Virus record (IMG/VR): IMGVR_UViG_3300033153_005771
Coordinates: 1-50,486 of that record
DNA from: a virus
DNA length: 50,486 nucleotides
Strand: one strand, 5' to 3'
The position numbers and the translations under genes were made by a program. Below, one piece after another: positions 26,751 to 34,516 of this stretch. The stretch's first letter is position 1, and each line of letters opens with the position of its first letter. The notes beneath the pieces were generated by a model. It worked only from the letters and a program-made list of their open reading frames with translations, did not search any database and was not told where the DNA came from.

Positions 26751-27440
26751 CTACATAGAGCACAGGCGACATGCAGTCTTTCTTCGGCGCTGCTTTGGGA
26801 CTCGGCCCGATTCGAATTCGGCACGCATATCCTTCAGTGCTGCCGGCCATGTGTCCCTTCCCGGTGATCTGAACGTATACCCTGTCTGATGCTCCCATTC
26901 CTCACCCTTGACATATTCATCAGGATAATACGTCAGCAATTCCCACCATTCGTGGAGCGTCTGATAAAAGCAGACGGCGCAATCTGTCCTTTTCGGTGGC
27001 TCGAATCCCTTTGATCGGCAATATCCGATTACATCATCAATGCCCCACTTCCAATCACGCAGAGGATATACGATCTTGTTTCCCTCGTAGATTCCGCCAG
27101 CACGTCCCTCCTCATCTGATCTCAGACCGACAGCAAGGACAGCATCAGGATGAGTAGAGAGCCACTGAGCACACGGTTCGATCTTGATCATCCGCGTACA
27201 CCACCTCATCCTCCAATTCGGAAGGCATCCCTGTTCGTCAATCAATTCAGAGAGCGTCGGGGCATTTAGATCGATCAGTTCTGAATCGGTTGCCTTGGCA
27301 ACGGCTTCGATATGCGTTCTGACTTGCGGGAGTTCGTTTCCTGTCGCCGTATGGAGGAGTCTGAATAGATGGCCACGCTCGGCCAATCGGAGGGCGAGAG
27401 CAGTTGAATCCTTTCCACCTGAGAATGCGACGATTAGCAT
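26751..27440 (-). CDS. PP-loop ATP pyrophosphatase, PAPS reductase-like
   Basis: 229 residues. The P-loop SGGKDST lies at residues 7-13, followed by the family's NWRMRWCTRMIKIEP, VGLRSDEEGRAG, and two Cys pairs (CAVCF and near the C-terminus CRLC). Proteins of this family activate a substrate with ATP; in bacteria relatives reduce PAPS, modify tRNA or insert sulfur into DNA (DndC). The substrate here cannot be told. It is the last gene of the leftward operon and starts three bases after the stop of the holin-like gene. A second, longer PP-loop gene lies at 44591-45487. Confidence 0.8.
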   Translation of the reverse strand: MLIVAFSGGKDSTALALRLAERGHLFRLLHTATGNELPQVRTHIEAVAKATDSELIDLNAPTLSELIDEQGCLPNWRMRWCTRMIKIEPCAQWLSTHPDAVLAVGLRSDEEGRAGGIYEGNKIVYPLRDWKWGIDDVIGYCRSKGFEPPKRTDCAVCFYQTLHEWWELLTYYPDEYVKGEEWEHQTGYTFRSPGRDTWPAALKDMRAEFESGRVPKQRRRKTACRLCSM

Positions 27441-27443
27441 GGG

Positions 27444-27788
27444 CTATTTATCCACCTTTTTCTCCGGTAGTATCTTACATCTCGCCACATCGAAGACGGT
27501 CCCAGCCTTCGGCCTTCCGGCTGTTCCTGCGATGATATACCACTTGACCTTACCCACCATGACGAATCGACCTGTCTTTTTCTCATTCGATATCAGGTAA
27601 TATCTGACGATAGTCTTATTGCTCATCGAAGCCCATGCCGCGTTCAATCCCTGGACCATCGCAGAACTGGGCTTGCATGGGACCTCAAGGGCGATTTCAG
27701 CGGCCCCTACCTTCTGGATTCCCTTACCAGCAAACAGCGTAAGAGCGAGGGCAGGGAGCGCCAGGCATAGCTTGAACAGTCGTTTCAT
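27444..27788 (-). CDS. Possible nested exported protein from an internal in-frame start
   Basis: The internal ATG at 27788 is preceded by AAAGGAACACGAC, a good Shine-Dalgarno site at proper distance. The 114-residue product would begin with a basic start, a hydrophobic core and end its signal near VGAAE, followed by EVPCKPSSAMVQGLNAAW and a YYLIS..KKTGRFVMVGK domain. Nested dual starts are well known among phage lysis genes. The alternative is one polytopic protein. Confidence 0.5.
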   Translation of the reverse strand: MKRLFKLCLALPALALTLFAGKGIQKVGAAEIALEVPCKPSSAMVQGLNAAWASMSNKTIVRYYLISNEKKTGRFVMVGKVKWYIIAGTAGRPKAGTVFDVARCKILPEKKVDK

Positions 27789-28010
27789 GTCGTGTTCCTT
27801 TCGTTCGATGAGCATGGCATAGAGGCCCGTTCCGATGGACAGTATTACAGGGGCAGCGATTGCCCCAATGATGGCCGCAAGGGCGAGCTCTTGGACGTCC
27901 ACGCCATTCTGGGCGAGCTTGACGATGGGCACGAATAGCGCAGCGAGGGCTCCGACTGCGAAGCGGGTGAGGGCGGGTTCTGGTCTTGGTTCGGTCTGTG
28001 TTGTGGTCAT
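27444..28010 (-). CDS. Membrane protein, holin-like N-terminus fused to a signal-peptide-like second half
   Basis: 188 residues starting in an ATGA overlap with the gene upstream. Residues 13-33 (ALTRFAVGALAALFVPIVKL) and 42-65 (LALAAIIGAIAAPVILSIGT) form two membrane segments of holin type. From residue 75 a new Met begins MKRLFKLCLALPALALTLFA, which reads as a complete signal peptide in its own right. The remaining 85 residues are a small soluble domain with two Cys. The internal Met has its own ribosome site, so two proteins may be made (next entry). No lysis function is proven. Confidence 0.6.
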   Translation of the reverse strand: MTTTQTEPRPEPALTRFAVGALAALFVPIVKLAQNGVDVQELALAAIIGAIAAPVILSIGTGLYAMLIERKEHDMKRLFKLCLALPALALTLFAGKGIQKVGAAEIALEVPCKPSSAMVQGLNAAWASMSNKTIVRYYLISNEKKTGRFVMVGKVKWYIIAGTAGRPKAGTVFDVARCKILPEKKVDK

Positions 28011-28516
28011 AGATTCTCATCCTCGTATGGAATATGAGCGGGCATGTGTAGCCCAAAGTCGAATCGAAACCCACCGGGGAATGCCCATAGATGATACATA
28101 TTTGCTGTGTCGACGAGATCGGCCTCGGATGGAAAGACCTCAATCGCTGTCCGACCGGCGCCGACCAGCTCATTCTTGATGTTCTGCTTTGCCATCCATG
28201 GGATTTCGGTGTTCGCGCCAGTATACCATCGAATCATGAAATGATCGATCATGCCGAACATCTCGCTTTTCTGCTGAAAATGCTGAACGACGAATACACC
28301 ATTGGAGAGGAAGGCCCTAAGCCCCCTTGGCACGCCAGTCTTGATAAGGCCGGCATCCGCATCGATGATCGTCTGTTCTGTCAGGTCAGTGAATCTGTTC
28401 CATTTAGGATACCGTTTCCTTGCCTGCTCGGATATGTGCCACAGCTGTCTTGTAGACAGGGGGAGGGTATCAAGCTGTTCCTTCGTGTATGGGCATTTCT
28501 GCGGTCTCAGGTTCAT
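28007..28516 (-). CDS. Conserved phage protein (DUF7694-like), unknown function
   Basis: 169 residues from ATG 28516, chosen for its GAAGGAG site at 6 bases; a longer frame to 28564 lacks one. The C-terminal part IKNELVGAGRTAIEVFPSEA and LVDTANMYHLWAFPGG is a strongly conserved block of a widespread phage family with no known role. It overlaps the next gene by ATGA. The N-terminal 60 residues are helical and basic. Confidence 0.65.
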   Translation of the reverse strand: MNLRPQKCPYTKEQLDTLPLSTRQLWHISEQARKRYPKWNRFTDLTEQTIIDADAGLIKTGVPRGLRAFLSNGVFVVQHFQQKSEMFGMIDHFMIRWYTGANTEIPWMAKQNIKNELVGAGRTAIEVFPSEADLVDTANMYHLWAFPGGFRFDFGLHMPAHIPYEDENL

Positions 28517-28526
28517 GGAGTCTCCT

Positions 28527-28742
28527 TCAATGAAATGAAATCCAAATATCAGCACTATGCTCATCCGAATCGGGATACCCGGTCAAAACAATCGGAGTTG
28601 ACTCGATAGGCGGCTGATGATTGATGGTGATTTTAAAATTCAGTAATTCAAACCGAAACCGCTTCGCCCACTTCTTCCTGATACGCCGTTTCTTGTGCTT
28701 GGTATTGATACAAAGATAGCTCTTAGGCGTTATTCTATTCAT
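28527..28742 (-). CDS. Small basic protein, unknown
   Basis: 71 residues from ATG 28742, which overlaps the stop of the upstream gene (GATGAATAG). Very basic: NTKHKKRRIRKKWAKRFRFE. This could bind nucleic acid. The start has a poor ribosome site, so expression would rest on coupling to the upstream gene. Confidence 0.5.
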   Translation of the reverse strand: MNRITPKSYLCINTKHKKRRIRKKWAKRFRFELLNFKITINHQPPIESTPIVLTGYPDSDEHSADIWISFH

Positions 28743-28974
28743 CAGGGTTGAACCCATGATCAATAGCTATTCTACGAAGATCATGGCCATTATAGTAATA
28801 CCTGCCGCACAAGAAACATTGAATCACATTATCGATATTATCTTTTAAATGTTGATGCGATTCATTGCAGTTCCAGCATGACCTCGTCCATGTCCATACA
28901 TCGCGGTCGAATGTGAAATTCCCCAATGCAGGGTTGAATGTCATGTGGTCGCCGAATGTTATGAGATTGCTCAT
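28735..28974 (-). CDS. Small zinc-ribbon protein
   Basis: 79 residues from ATG 28974, which overlaps the upstream stop (ATGA). Two Cys pairs, CWNC and CFLC, spaced about 23 residues apart form a probable zinc ribbon. The C-terminus is GFNPDE. One of several small Cys-pair proteins in this operon. Confidence 0.6.
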   Translation of the reverse strand: MSNLITFGDHMTFNPALGNFTFDRDVWTWTRSCWNCNESHQHLKDNIDNVIQCFLCGRYYYNGHDLRRIAIDHGFNPDE

Positions 28975-29201
28975 CCCCGGACCCCATCCCTCACCTGAGT
29001 ATTCATGACCTCGAAAATACATCTCCATGGGCCGACCATCGTGGCGATTCCATGAAGATTGCATCGCGGACAGTGCGCTCTCTCACCAGTATACGGTCCA
29101 TCATGATCATGTCCAAGGAATTCGCAGGAGTTCAGATATCTGATCATCACAGACTTGGAAAACTCATTCAATCGCCTGCAGATATCGCCGTTGATCGTCA
29201 T
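28971..29201 (-). CDS. Small zinc-ribbon-like protein
   Basis: 76 residues. A CPRC pair in the middle (ERAHCPRCNLHG) and another Cys earlier (SCEF) suggest a small metal site. It starts two bases after the upstream stop and overlaps the next gene by ATGA. No function known. Confidence 0.55.
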   Translation of the reverse strand: MTINGDICRRLNEFSKSVMIRYLNSCEFLGHDHDGPYTGERAHCPRCNLHGIATMVGPWRCIFEVMNTQVRDGVRG

Positions 29202-29203
29202 TA

Positions 29204-29494
29204 TTATTGCCCTCTCAATAATTCAAGCCTCTGGCGGTCCTGGATATCCTTATCGATCCGATACCCCTCAGACAAATTGTAGCACTGAAACCCGCACTTG
29301 GAACAGATGTTCTGACTGCCAGCGTAGTAATCACCAGACATGGCGGACCAGACGGACCCCTGCGTCCCACAGCCGGGGCAATACATATCATCATCCAGTT
29401 CCCATGTCTCGTCATAGGAGTGCGACCAGACGGGCTTGTGCTCCGTCTTCCAGTTGCATTTGAAATAGTCGATTTTGAGGATTTTCTTGGTCAT
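29204..29494 (-). CDS. Small double zinc-ribbon protein
   Basis: 96 residues. CPGCGTQG and, 27 residues later, CSKCGFQC give four well-placed Cys of a treble-clef or zinc-ribbon fold. The stop is two bases from the next start, and the start overlaps the upstream gene. Such proteins often bind nucleic acid or a host polymerase, but nothing here shows which. Confidence 0.6.
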   Translation of the reverse strand: MTKKILKIDYFKCNWKTEHKPVWSHSYDETWELDDDMYCPGCGTQGSVWSAMSGDYYAGSQNICSKCGFQCYNLSEGYRIDKDIQDRQRLELLRGQ

Positions 29495-29745
29495 GATTTC
29501 CCATCCGGTTTCGGTTCAACCTCGGATTTCTTCGGCATCCACTGACCGCACGGGCCGTTTGCCTCTGGGTATATGGTCCATGATTGGTCCTCGGCTCCAT
29601 CATAGACGACGGTTGGAGGATTGGCATAGCAGTACCCGTTGTCGGCACGCGCGACACGGAACACGCACGTAGAGCATAGCTGTTTCATGGCGAATTGATA
29701 CCATGTAGCCTTGGCGTACATCTGGGTGCCTGTCAGTCTGTTCAT
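29491..29745 (-). CDS. Small Cys-containing protein, unknown
   Basis: 84 residues. CSTC and two further Cys (GYCYAN, GPCGQW) may hold a metal. The middle reads PPTVVYDGAEDQSW and the C-terminus is a charged tail. Start and stop both overlap or abut neighbours, so it is an operon member. Confidence 0.55.
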   Translation of the reverse strand: MNRLTGTQMYAKATWYQFAMKQLCSTCVFRVARADNGYCYANPPTVVYDGAEDQSWTIYPEANGPCGQWMPKKSEVEPKPDGKS

Positions 29746-30230
29746 CAGTAGCGCCCTTCGACAGTGTATTCAATGTTATCGGGCGATGGCCTGTGTCCGC
29801 ATGTATTCCAGACATAGAACGGCCTGCCATCCCACACAAAGGGCTTTCTCTGGAGATGCTCTATAGTGATGTCCTTCGGGATGATCGGCCCTGAATCGAC
29901 CGGCAGACATTCTTCAAGGGGTTGGCCGAAATCTGGCACTTGCCATTCCCCACGGCGCACGTTGGCCGGATTCGGCAGGTTCCGATATCGCTGATAGGTC
30001 GTAATGGCGTTTAGCATGATCGCGATGCAACTCGATTCCCGCCCTCTGGATTCGTTATACATCTGGGTGTACTGCTTTGCGGTATTCTGTGACCGTCTCA
30101 ACTCACCATTGTATTTCGTCTCAAGCCTGCGGTGGGTCTTGTTTATCTGTCGGCCGAACCACACGATGGTGAAGACGTTGATGGCAACGAATAGGACGAT
30201 AGTGAATGTCAAGAATAGTGGGTGAATCAT
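29745..30230 (-). CDS. Single-pass membrane protein with short coiled coil
   Basis: 161 residues. Residues 3-26 (HPLFLTFTIVLFVAINVFTI) are a membrane anchor; residues 30-65 are charged and helical (KTHRRLETKYNGELRRSQN). This is how an inner-membrane spanin starts, but the C-terminal 90 residues (Pro- and Trp-rich, PFVWDGRPFYVWNTCG) do not fit. It overlaps the DUF5675 gene by ATGA. Function unknown. Confidence 0.5.
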   Translation of the reverse strand: MIHPLFLTFTIVLFVAINVFTIVWFGRQINKTHRRLETKYNGELRRSQNTAKQYTQMYNESRGRESSCIAIMLNAITTYQRYRNLPNPANVRRGEWQVPDFGQPLEECLPVDSGPIIPKDITIEHLQRKPFVWDGRPFYVWNTCGHRPSPDNIEYTVEGRY

Positions 30231-30646
30231 ATCCCTCGTACCTCCAAAGTGAACTCAGCCCCATACCCCATTTTCTGAATAAACATCTCGCACGCTGCCC
30301 TGGAATAGCCGATGCCAGGAATCCCATCGATAATGGAGAACGCTCGACCTAGCAGGATGCACCCCTTGGTGTTCATCAGATAGTTGCCCACATGGGCAGT
30401 GATCTTCGTTCTGTTCAGGACGCTCTTGACTCTGAAAACCGCGTCCATATCGGCGTCTTTAGGGACGGAACACTCGTACTCACCCGCTGGGATGCACGAG
30501 ATATCCCGCTCGTTGTTCTTCCACTGCAGCTCGAGCGTGACGCACCACGGGACCATGTCGAATGCGTTCATGATCACGCCGAATGTTCCGAGTTCGGATC
30601 GGTCGGGCGGGGTCAGTCGTTGTAGGATTAGTTTGGTTGTGGTCAT
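30227..30646 (-). CDS. DUF5675 family protein
   Basis: 139 residues with AAAGGAAG upstream. TLELQWKNNERDISCIPAGEYEC and TKGCILLGRAFSIIDGIPGI are the hallmarks of DUF5675, a family of unknown function found widely in phages, often near lysis genes. Its place between a membrane protein and the methyltransferase cluster gives no firm role. It is one candidate to look at for a missing cell-wall enzyme, though I see no catalytic site. Confidence 0.7.
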   Translation of the reverse strand: MTTTKLILQRLTPPDRSELGTFGVIMNAFDMVPWCVTLELQWKNNERDISCIPAGEYECSVPKDADMDAVFRVKSVLNRTKITAHVGNYLMNTKGCILLGRAFSIIDGIPGIGYSRAACEMFIQKMGYGAEFTLEVRGI

Positions 30647-30658
30647 TTTCCACTTCCT

Positions 30659-30952
30659 TTACAGCGCTATCAAGAGCGCCTTGTTGAATACAATCCGAGC
30701 ACCGCCATCCCGGAAACGATGGACGGGTTTAATCCATCCATCGAGAAACTTCCTTTCGTTGGGCGGGATATTCCGCCACTTCGCCACGTATGCAGCGTCT
30801 AAGGCGAATCCGATAGGGTCAGGGCCCTGCATTGATCCAGTGAGGTATCCGTGATCAGCCAGCCATCGCTCGGCCATGTGCAATGCCTCGAATGGCCCGC
30901 ACGGCTTGATTTCCACGGTATTCTTCTCACACGTCACTGTTTTCTTTTCCAT
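30659..30952 (-). CDS. Small protein overlapping the DNA methyltransferase, unknown
   Basis: 97 residues. The start at 30952 has AGGGGAG at proper distance, and the gene overlaps the methyltransferase end by 26 bases. Middle: AERWLADHGYLTGSMQGPDP. No motif recognised. The tight overlap suggests it is made together with the methyltransferase. Confidence 0.55.
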   Translation of the reverse strand: MEKKTVTCEKNTVEIKPCGPFEALHMAERWLADHGYLTGSMQGPDPIGFALDAAYVAKWRNIPPNERKFLDGWIKPVHRFRDGGARIVFNKALLIAL

Positions 30953-31826
30953 CGAACAACTCCCCTTGATGGTGAGAGGTTTCGGCCTTATGCAGATTCT
31001 TCACCGCTACATCGAAATATGACCGCTTTAGCTCCACTCCCATGAACCTGCGGCCCATCCGGAGGGCTTGATATCCTTCTGAGCCGATGCCAGCGAAGGG
31101 TGAGAACACAAGATCATCAGGCCGCGACCACAGCCCTACACACCGTTCTATGACGCCCAACTGCAAGGGGCATATGTGGCGGCAATCGTCATCATCACGC
31201 GCCCCAGACTTATTGAGCGTGTTGCTCATATTGATGTCTGTCCAAATCGGGGAGGCCCATTTCTGCCATTGGGCGACAGGGAATTCTTCTGGTGTGTGCG
31301 ATATCGGATCGGGATTCTCGCCGGGTTTCCGCATGGTCACGACATAATCAGGGATACCCATCCGAGACATGGCCGAATCCTTTTTGATCTGCTTCCACAG
31401 CAACCCGAGGGCTTTGGTTCGCTGCATGGCGGTCACGGGGTCTTTCCATATGCAAACTTCGGAATGGAAGATCCAGCCAGCATCCACATACATTTTGATC
31501 AACTCGCCCCTAAAATCACGGATGCCAATATATCCGTGATTCTGCTTGGACGTGGGCAGGTTCATGCAATGGAAAGATAATAGCCTTCCAGGCTTTGTGA
31601 TTCTGAGTAGATCCTCAACGAGAAATAAAAAGTGATCGTAGAACACGGTATCGCTGGACGAGTTACCCATATCGCGGTCTGAATTTGAATAAACATATAA
31701 TTGGGAAAATGGGGGAGAGAAAACCGAGTAATCGATACTTGATTCTGGTAATGCGCGGGATACCTCTACACAATCGCCATGGTACAGGACCCATCTATCT
31801 CTGATACATTGATCAATGACTTTCAT
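30927..31826 (-). CDS. Beta-class DNA methyltransferase (N4-cytosine or N6-adenine)
   Basis: 299 residues. Catalytic motif IV SPPF is at residues 37-40 and the AdoMet-binding motif FAGIGSEG at about 244-251; this order is that of beta-class amino methyltransferases. SPPF is more common in N4-cytosine enzymes. The C-terminal GRRFMGVELKRSYF closes the AdoMet fold. The target sequence cannot be read from the gene. It is the third gene after an SNF2 helicase and an HNH endonuclease, overlapping the latter by 14 bases, which suggests these three act together or move together. Confidence 0.85.
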   Translation of the reverse strand: MKVIDQCIRDRWVLYHGDCVEVSRALPESSIDYSVFSPPFSQLYVYSNSDRDMGNSSSDTVFYDHFLFLVEDLLRITKPGRLLSFHCMNLPTSKQNHGYIGIRDFRGELIKMYVDAGWIFHSEVCIWKDPVTAMQRTKALGLLWKQIKKDSAMSRMGIPDYVVTMRKPGENPDPISHTPEEFPVAQWQKWASPIWTDINMSNTLNKSGARDDDDCRHICPLQLGVIERCVGLWSRPDDLVFSPFAGIGSEGYQALRMGRRFMGVELKRSYFDVAVKNLHKAETSHHQGELFDGKENSDV

Positions 31827-32571
31827 TTATGTACTCCCCGGTTTCATTTTTGGAACTGTGGACGTATTTATGACACGATCGACACAGAAGGATCAAATTG
31901 TTCTGATTGCAGCGGAAACGTTTATATTCGAATCCAGCTATGTGGTGTATGTCAAATGTGCCCCGATTCGTTGTTTCATTATGGTGCTTGCGGCATCGCC
32001 GACAAGTTGCGCAGTCTCTTTTCCAAACGGAGATCACCGCCTTCTTCCATTTTTCAGAAGAATAGATGGACTGCCTTTCTGGCGTAATCCCGCCCTTCCA
32101 ATTAGGCGTGTCTGGCCCTGTTTTGCCTTTAAGATGATGAACGCCATTTTTCAAATACGGAACATGGCCGTCTGCAAGTCGAATGTCCCGTATTTTATCG
32201 CGGGCTTCTTTCGTATGCTTACGCCCCTTGAAAAGGCTCACCTGACCTTTTTTAAAATGCTGCCGGACATCCGTCCCACGGCTTCTCGTCTCTATGCCGT
32301 AATCCATCAGCCATTCCCACACCCTCTTAGAATTACGATTTACAATTCGCGCGATCTGCGTGCAGTCGAGTCCTTCAGCCACATATTTCTGATATAACCA
32401 CTCTTTTGTCCACCCCCTCAATTCGCGCTGATGTATCTGCCATTTACCCTTACACCCCCTATCGCAGAAGAAATTCTTTATTGGCCTGTAATTATCTGGG
32501 CCCAGTAAGCGCCTTTTCAGAGGCGCGTCACACCATGAGCAGATTACATTGTGGATGGGATTTCTATCCAT
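31813..32571 (-). CDS. HNH endonuclease with NUMOD3-like DNA-binding segment
   Basis: 252 residues from ATG 32571, which overlaps the helicase stop by eight bases. The N-terminus has CSWC and CDRGCKG pairs; then comes a helix-turn-helix-like part (LDCTQIARIVNRNSKRVWEW); then GRKHTKEARDKIRDIR, a NUMOD3 motif typical of homing endonucleases; then the HNH fold with CRRC, FDIHHI, NNLILLCRSCHKYVH. Such genes usually cut a fixed DNA site and can spread themselves. Unlike a free homing gene, it is joined by overlaps on both sides to its neighbours. Confidence 0.82.
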   Translation of the reverse strand: MDRNPIHNVICSWCDAPLKRRLLGPDNYRPIKNFFCDRGCKGKWQIHQRELRGWTKEWLYQKYVAEGLDCTQIARIVNRNSKRVWEWLMDYGIETRSRGTDVRQHFKKGQVSLFKGRKHTKEARDKIRDIRLADGHVPYLKNGVHHLKGKTGPDTPNWKGGITPERQSIYSSEKWKKAVISVWKRDCATCRRCRKHHNETTNRGTFDIHHIAGFEYKRFRCNQNNLILLCRSCHKYVHSSKNETGEYINESH

Positions 32572-33991
32572 TGATCCATCCTGGAATAATGATGTCCATG
32601 TTGGGCTCGTATACCGTAACATCTCTTTTCAGGGATGATATTTTTCGTCTTGTAAAATCACGCATATATTCGACCATGGCGCCTGATAACTCTTGGGCCT
32701 GCCTCTCCTTGCGCTTTATGTTCTCAAGCACCGCGCCTTCGATATCTGCTGTAATGATATGCACATCGACGGGATTCTCCTGACCGAACCGCCAGAAACG
32801 GCGCGTGGCCTGATATAGCTGTTCGAATGAATCATTCAGGCCTACAAAGATCGTTTGATTGCATATCTGCAGATTCAAACCGAATCCCGCGATAGATGGC
32901 TTTGTGATCAGAACACGGATGTCACCATTCACAAATCCCATCACTCGATTTTCTTTATCCTCAGACTTGTGGGAGCCTCTCACCTCAACTGCGCCATCAA
33001 TCGCTTTAGTGAGCTTTTCGCTCTCGTCGTTCCGATGGCACCACACGAGAACCTTTCCGCTCATGCCATTTGCAATCTCAGCAGCCCTCGCCACTCGGAT
33101 ATCGACCGTCCGGCGCCTTGCTGTGATACGCTCTGAGAGCGACTGTGCCACATGGGGGAATAGCTCGCCATCCAGAAGCATGCCCGATTCAATGCAATGC
33201 TCATGATGGTTCAACGGGGGCAGATCATATCCTTCGTCTGAGAATCCAAGATCAGATGGCTTCTTGATGGCGACACCCCACGTAGACAGCCATTCCCAGA
33301 ATTTGGTTTTCCCATGTCCCTTCAAGACCCATTTAGATGTCTGCCCGCCGTCATGCGTGAAAAACATGGCAAGCATCTCAGCCATGGACATGATGCCCAG
33401 AAATTCGGCTTGGTTTCCGAGTTCCATATGATCATTCGGGCTCGGGGTCGCTGTGCAGGATAGCCGGTGCGGGATCTCACGACATAATTCTATAAGGCGC
33501 TTGCGGGTCTTGCCGTCTATTGATTTCAAGATACTGGATTCGTCCAGCACGATACCATCGAAAAAACAGGCTTTGATACCTTGCTCGAAGTGATCCACCA
33601 TCTCATAGTTCGTGATGAAGATGCCCGTGTCGTATGCATTTGGCCCTATCCTCAATTCATCGAACGACCTCACATATTTCACGGGCACGCCGAACTTTGC
33701 ACCCTCACGAACAGTCTGATGGGCAACGCATAGCGGGGCAAATATCAATACGCGGTTGCCCGTATGCTGGTGGACGATCCATGCCCAAATGAGTTGCATG
33801 GGCGTCTTACCGAGTCCCGTATCGGCGAATATAGCGGCCCGCCCTCGCCGGACAGCCCAGTCTATAATTGACTTTTGAAACGGAAACGGCCGATATTCCC
33901 CATGACTCGGGTATAGGCCTTCGTCGGGCTCGAAGCCCGAATTGATATCTTCGAATCGCTTCGATTCCAGGAACGTATTATATTCGTTCAT
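32564..33991 (-). CDS. SNF2/DEAD-type helicase
   Basis: 475 residues. Motif I ADTGLGKT is at 56-63, motif II is LDESS (149-153) in place of DEAD or DEAH, motif III SCTATPSPND, and the second RecA domain ends with QATRRFWRFGQENPVDVH, the SNF2 motif VI. Similar helicases with DESS occur in many phages. It would move along or remodel DNA with ATP. It is the first gene after the leftward promoter at 34102-34130 and is followed by the HNH nuclease and methyltransferase. Confidence 0.85.
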   Translation of the reverse strand: MNEYNTFLESKRFEDINSGFEPDEGLYPSHGEYRPFPFQKSIIDWAVRRGRAAIFADTGLGKTPMQLIWAWIVHQHTGNRVLIFAPLCVAHQTVREGAKFGVPVKYVRSFDELRIGPNAYDTGIFITNYEMVDHFEQGIKACFFDGIVLDESSILKSIDGKTRKRLIELCREIPHRLSCTATPSPNDHMELGNQAEFLGIMSMAEMLAMFFTHDGGQTSKWVLKGHGKTKFWEWLSTWGVAIKKPSDLGFSDEGYDLPPLNHHEHCIESGMLLDGELFPHVAQSLSERITARRRTVDIRVARAAEIANGMSGKVLVWCHRNDESEKLTKAIDGAVEVRGSHKSEDKENRVMGFVNGDIRVLITKPSIAGFGLNLQICNQTIFVGLNDSFEQLYQATRRFWRFGQENPVDVHIITADIEGAVLENIKRKERQAQELSGAMVEYMRDFTRRKISSLKRDVTVYEPNMDIIIPGWING

Positions 33992-34101
33992 CCAAAATCC
34001 TAGAGACCCTGCCCCGGTCGGGTCGCCTCAGACGGGTCCAGGGCAAGGCCATTCGTATTTATGTTAATTCGGGATTGTGAGGCAACCCAAAAGCAAACGT
34101 G

Positions 34102-34130
34102 ATAGTAGCATTACTGACGTTAGCTGTCAA
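34102..34130 (-). promoter_or_regulatory. Leftward sigma70-type promoter for the helicase operon
   Basis: On the minus strand, TTGACA (34130-34125), a 17-base spacer and TACTAT (34107-34102). This is a near-consensus promoter about 110 bases before the helicase start. The leader between can fold through GCCCTG and CAGGGT segments. Confidence 0.75.
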
Positions 34131-34159
34131 GGGGAACGCGGAGGACTACGGCATTCATC

Positions 34160-34516
34160 CTAAGCCCCCTTCAGCGCCTCCAGCAGCACCCTGATGTCTG
34201 TTATCTGAAACTCAATGACTGTCTTGCGGCGGTCCATGTCAATCTTGATCACACGCCCCTCCAGACCTCTGTGGTAGAGCCTAGCCAGTTTCCCCCGGTG
34301 GATGCCTGAGATTGACAGATTGATGAATCGTGTGGACATCTCAGCGTCGGACAGCGCTTTGAGCAACGCGGTCCTTTGCGCCATCAGCCTCCTCAGCACT
34401 GGCCTGTAGACACGTTGCCTGTGGCTGCATGAGAGGCAGGCGCGGAACCAATAGAAGTTCGATACATTCCGCGCCCATGTAGACCATTGATGAGATGACA
34501 TGCACTGGCCCATCAT
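34160..34516 (-). CDS. Small protein downstream of the hexamer repeat
   Basis: 118 residues from the tandem ATG ATG at 34516; the first overlaps the stop of the repeat gene (ATGATGA). The C-terminal half (INLSISGIHRGKLARLYHRG ... RKTVIEFQITDIRVLLEAL) looks folded. The frame stays open upstream through the whole repeat up to 34711, so a longer form with a (Val-Glu/Val/Gly) repeat is possible. No family recognised. Confidence 0.5.
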   Translation of the reverse strand: MMGQCMSSHQWSTWARNVSNFYWFRACLSCSHRQRVYRPVLRRLMAQRTALLKALSDAEMSTRFINLSISGIHRGKLARLYHRGLEGRVIKIDMDRRKTVIEFQITDIRVLLEALKGA

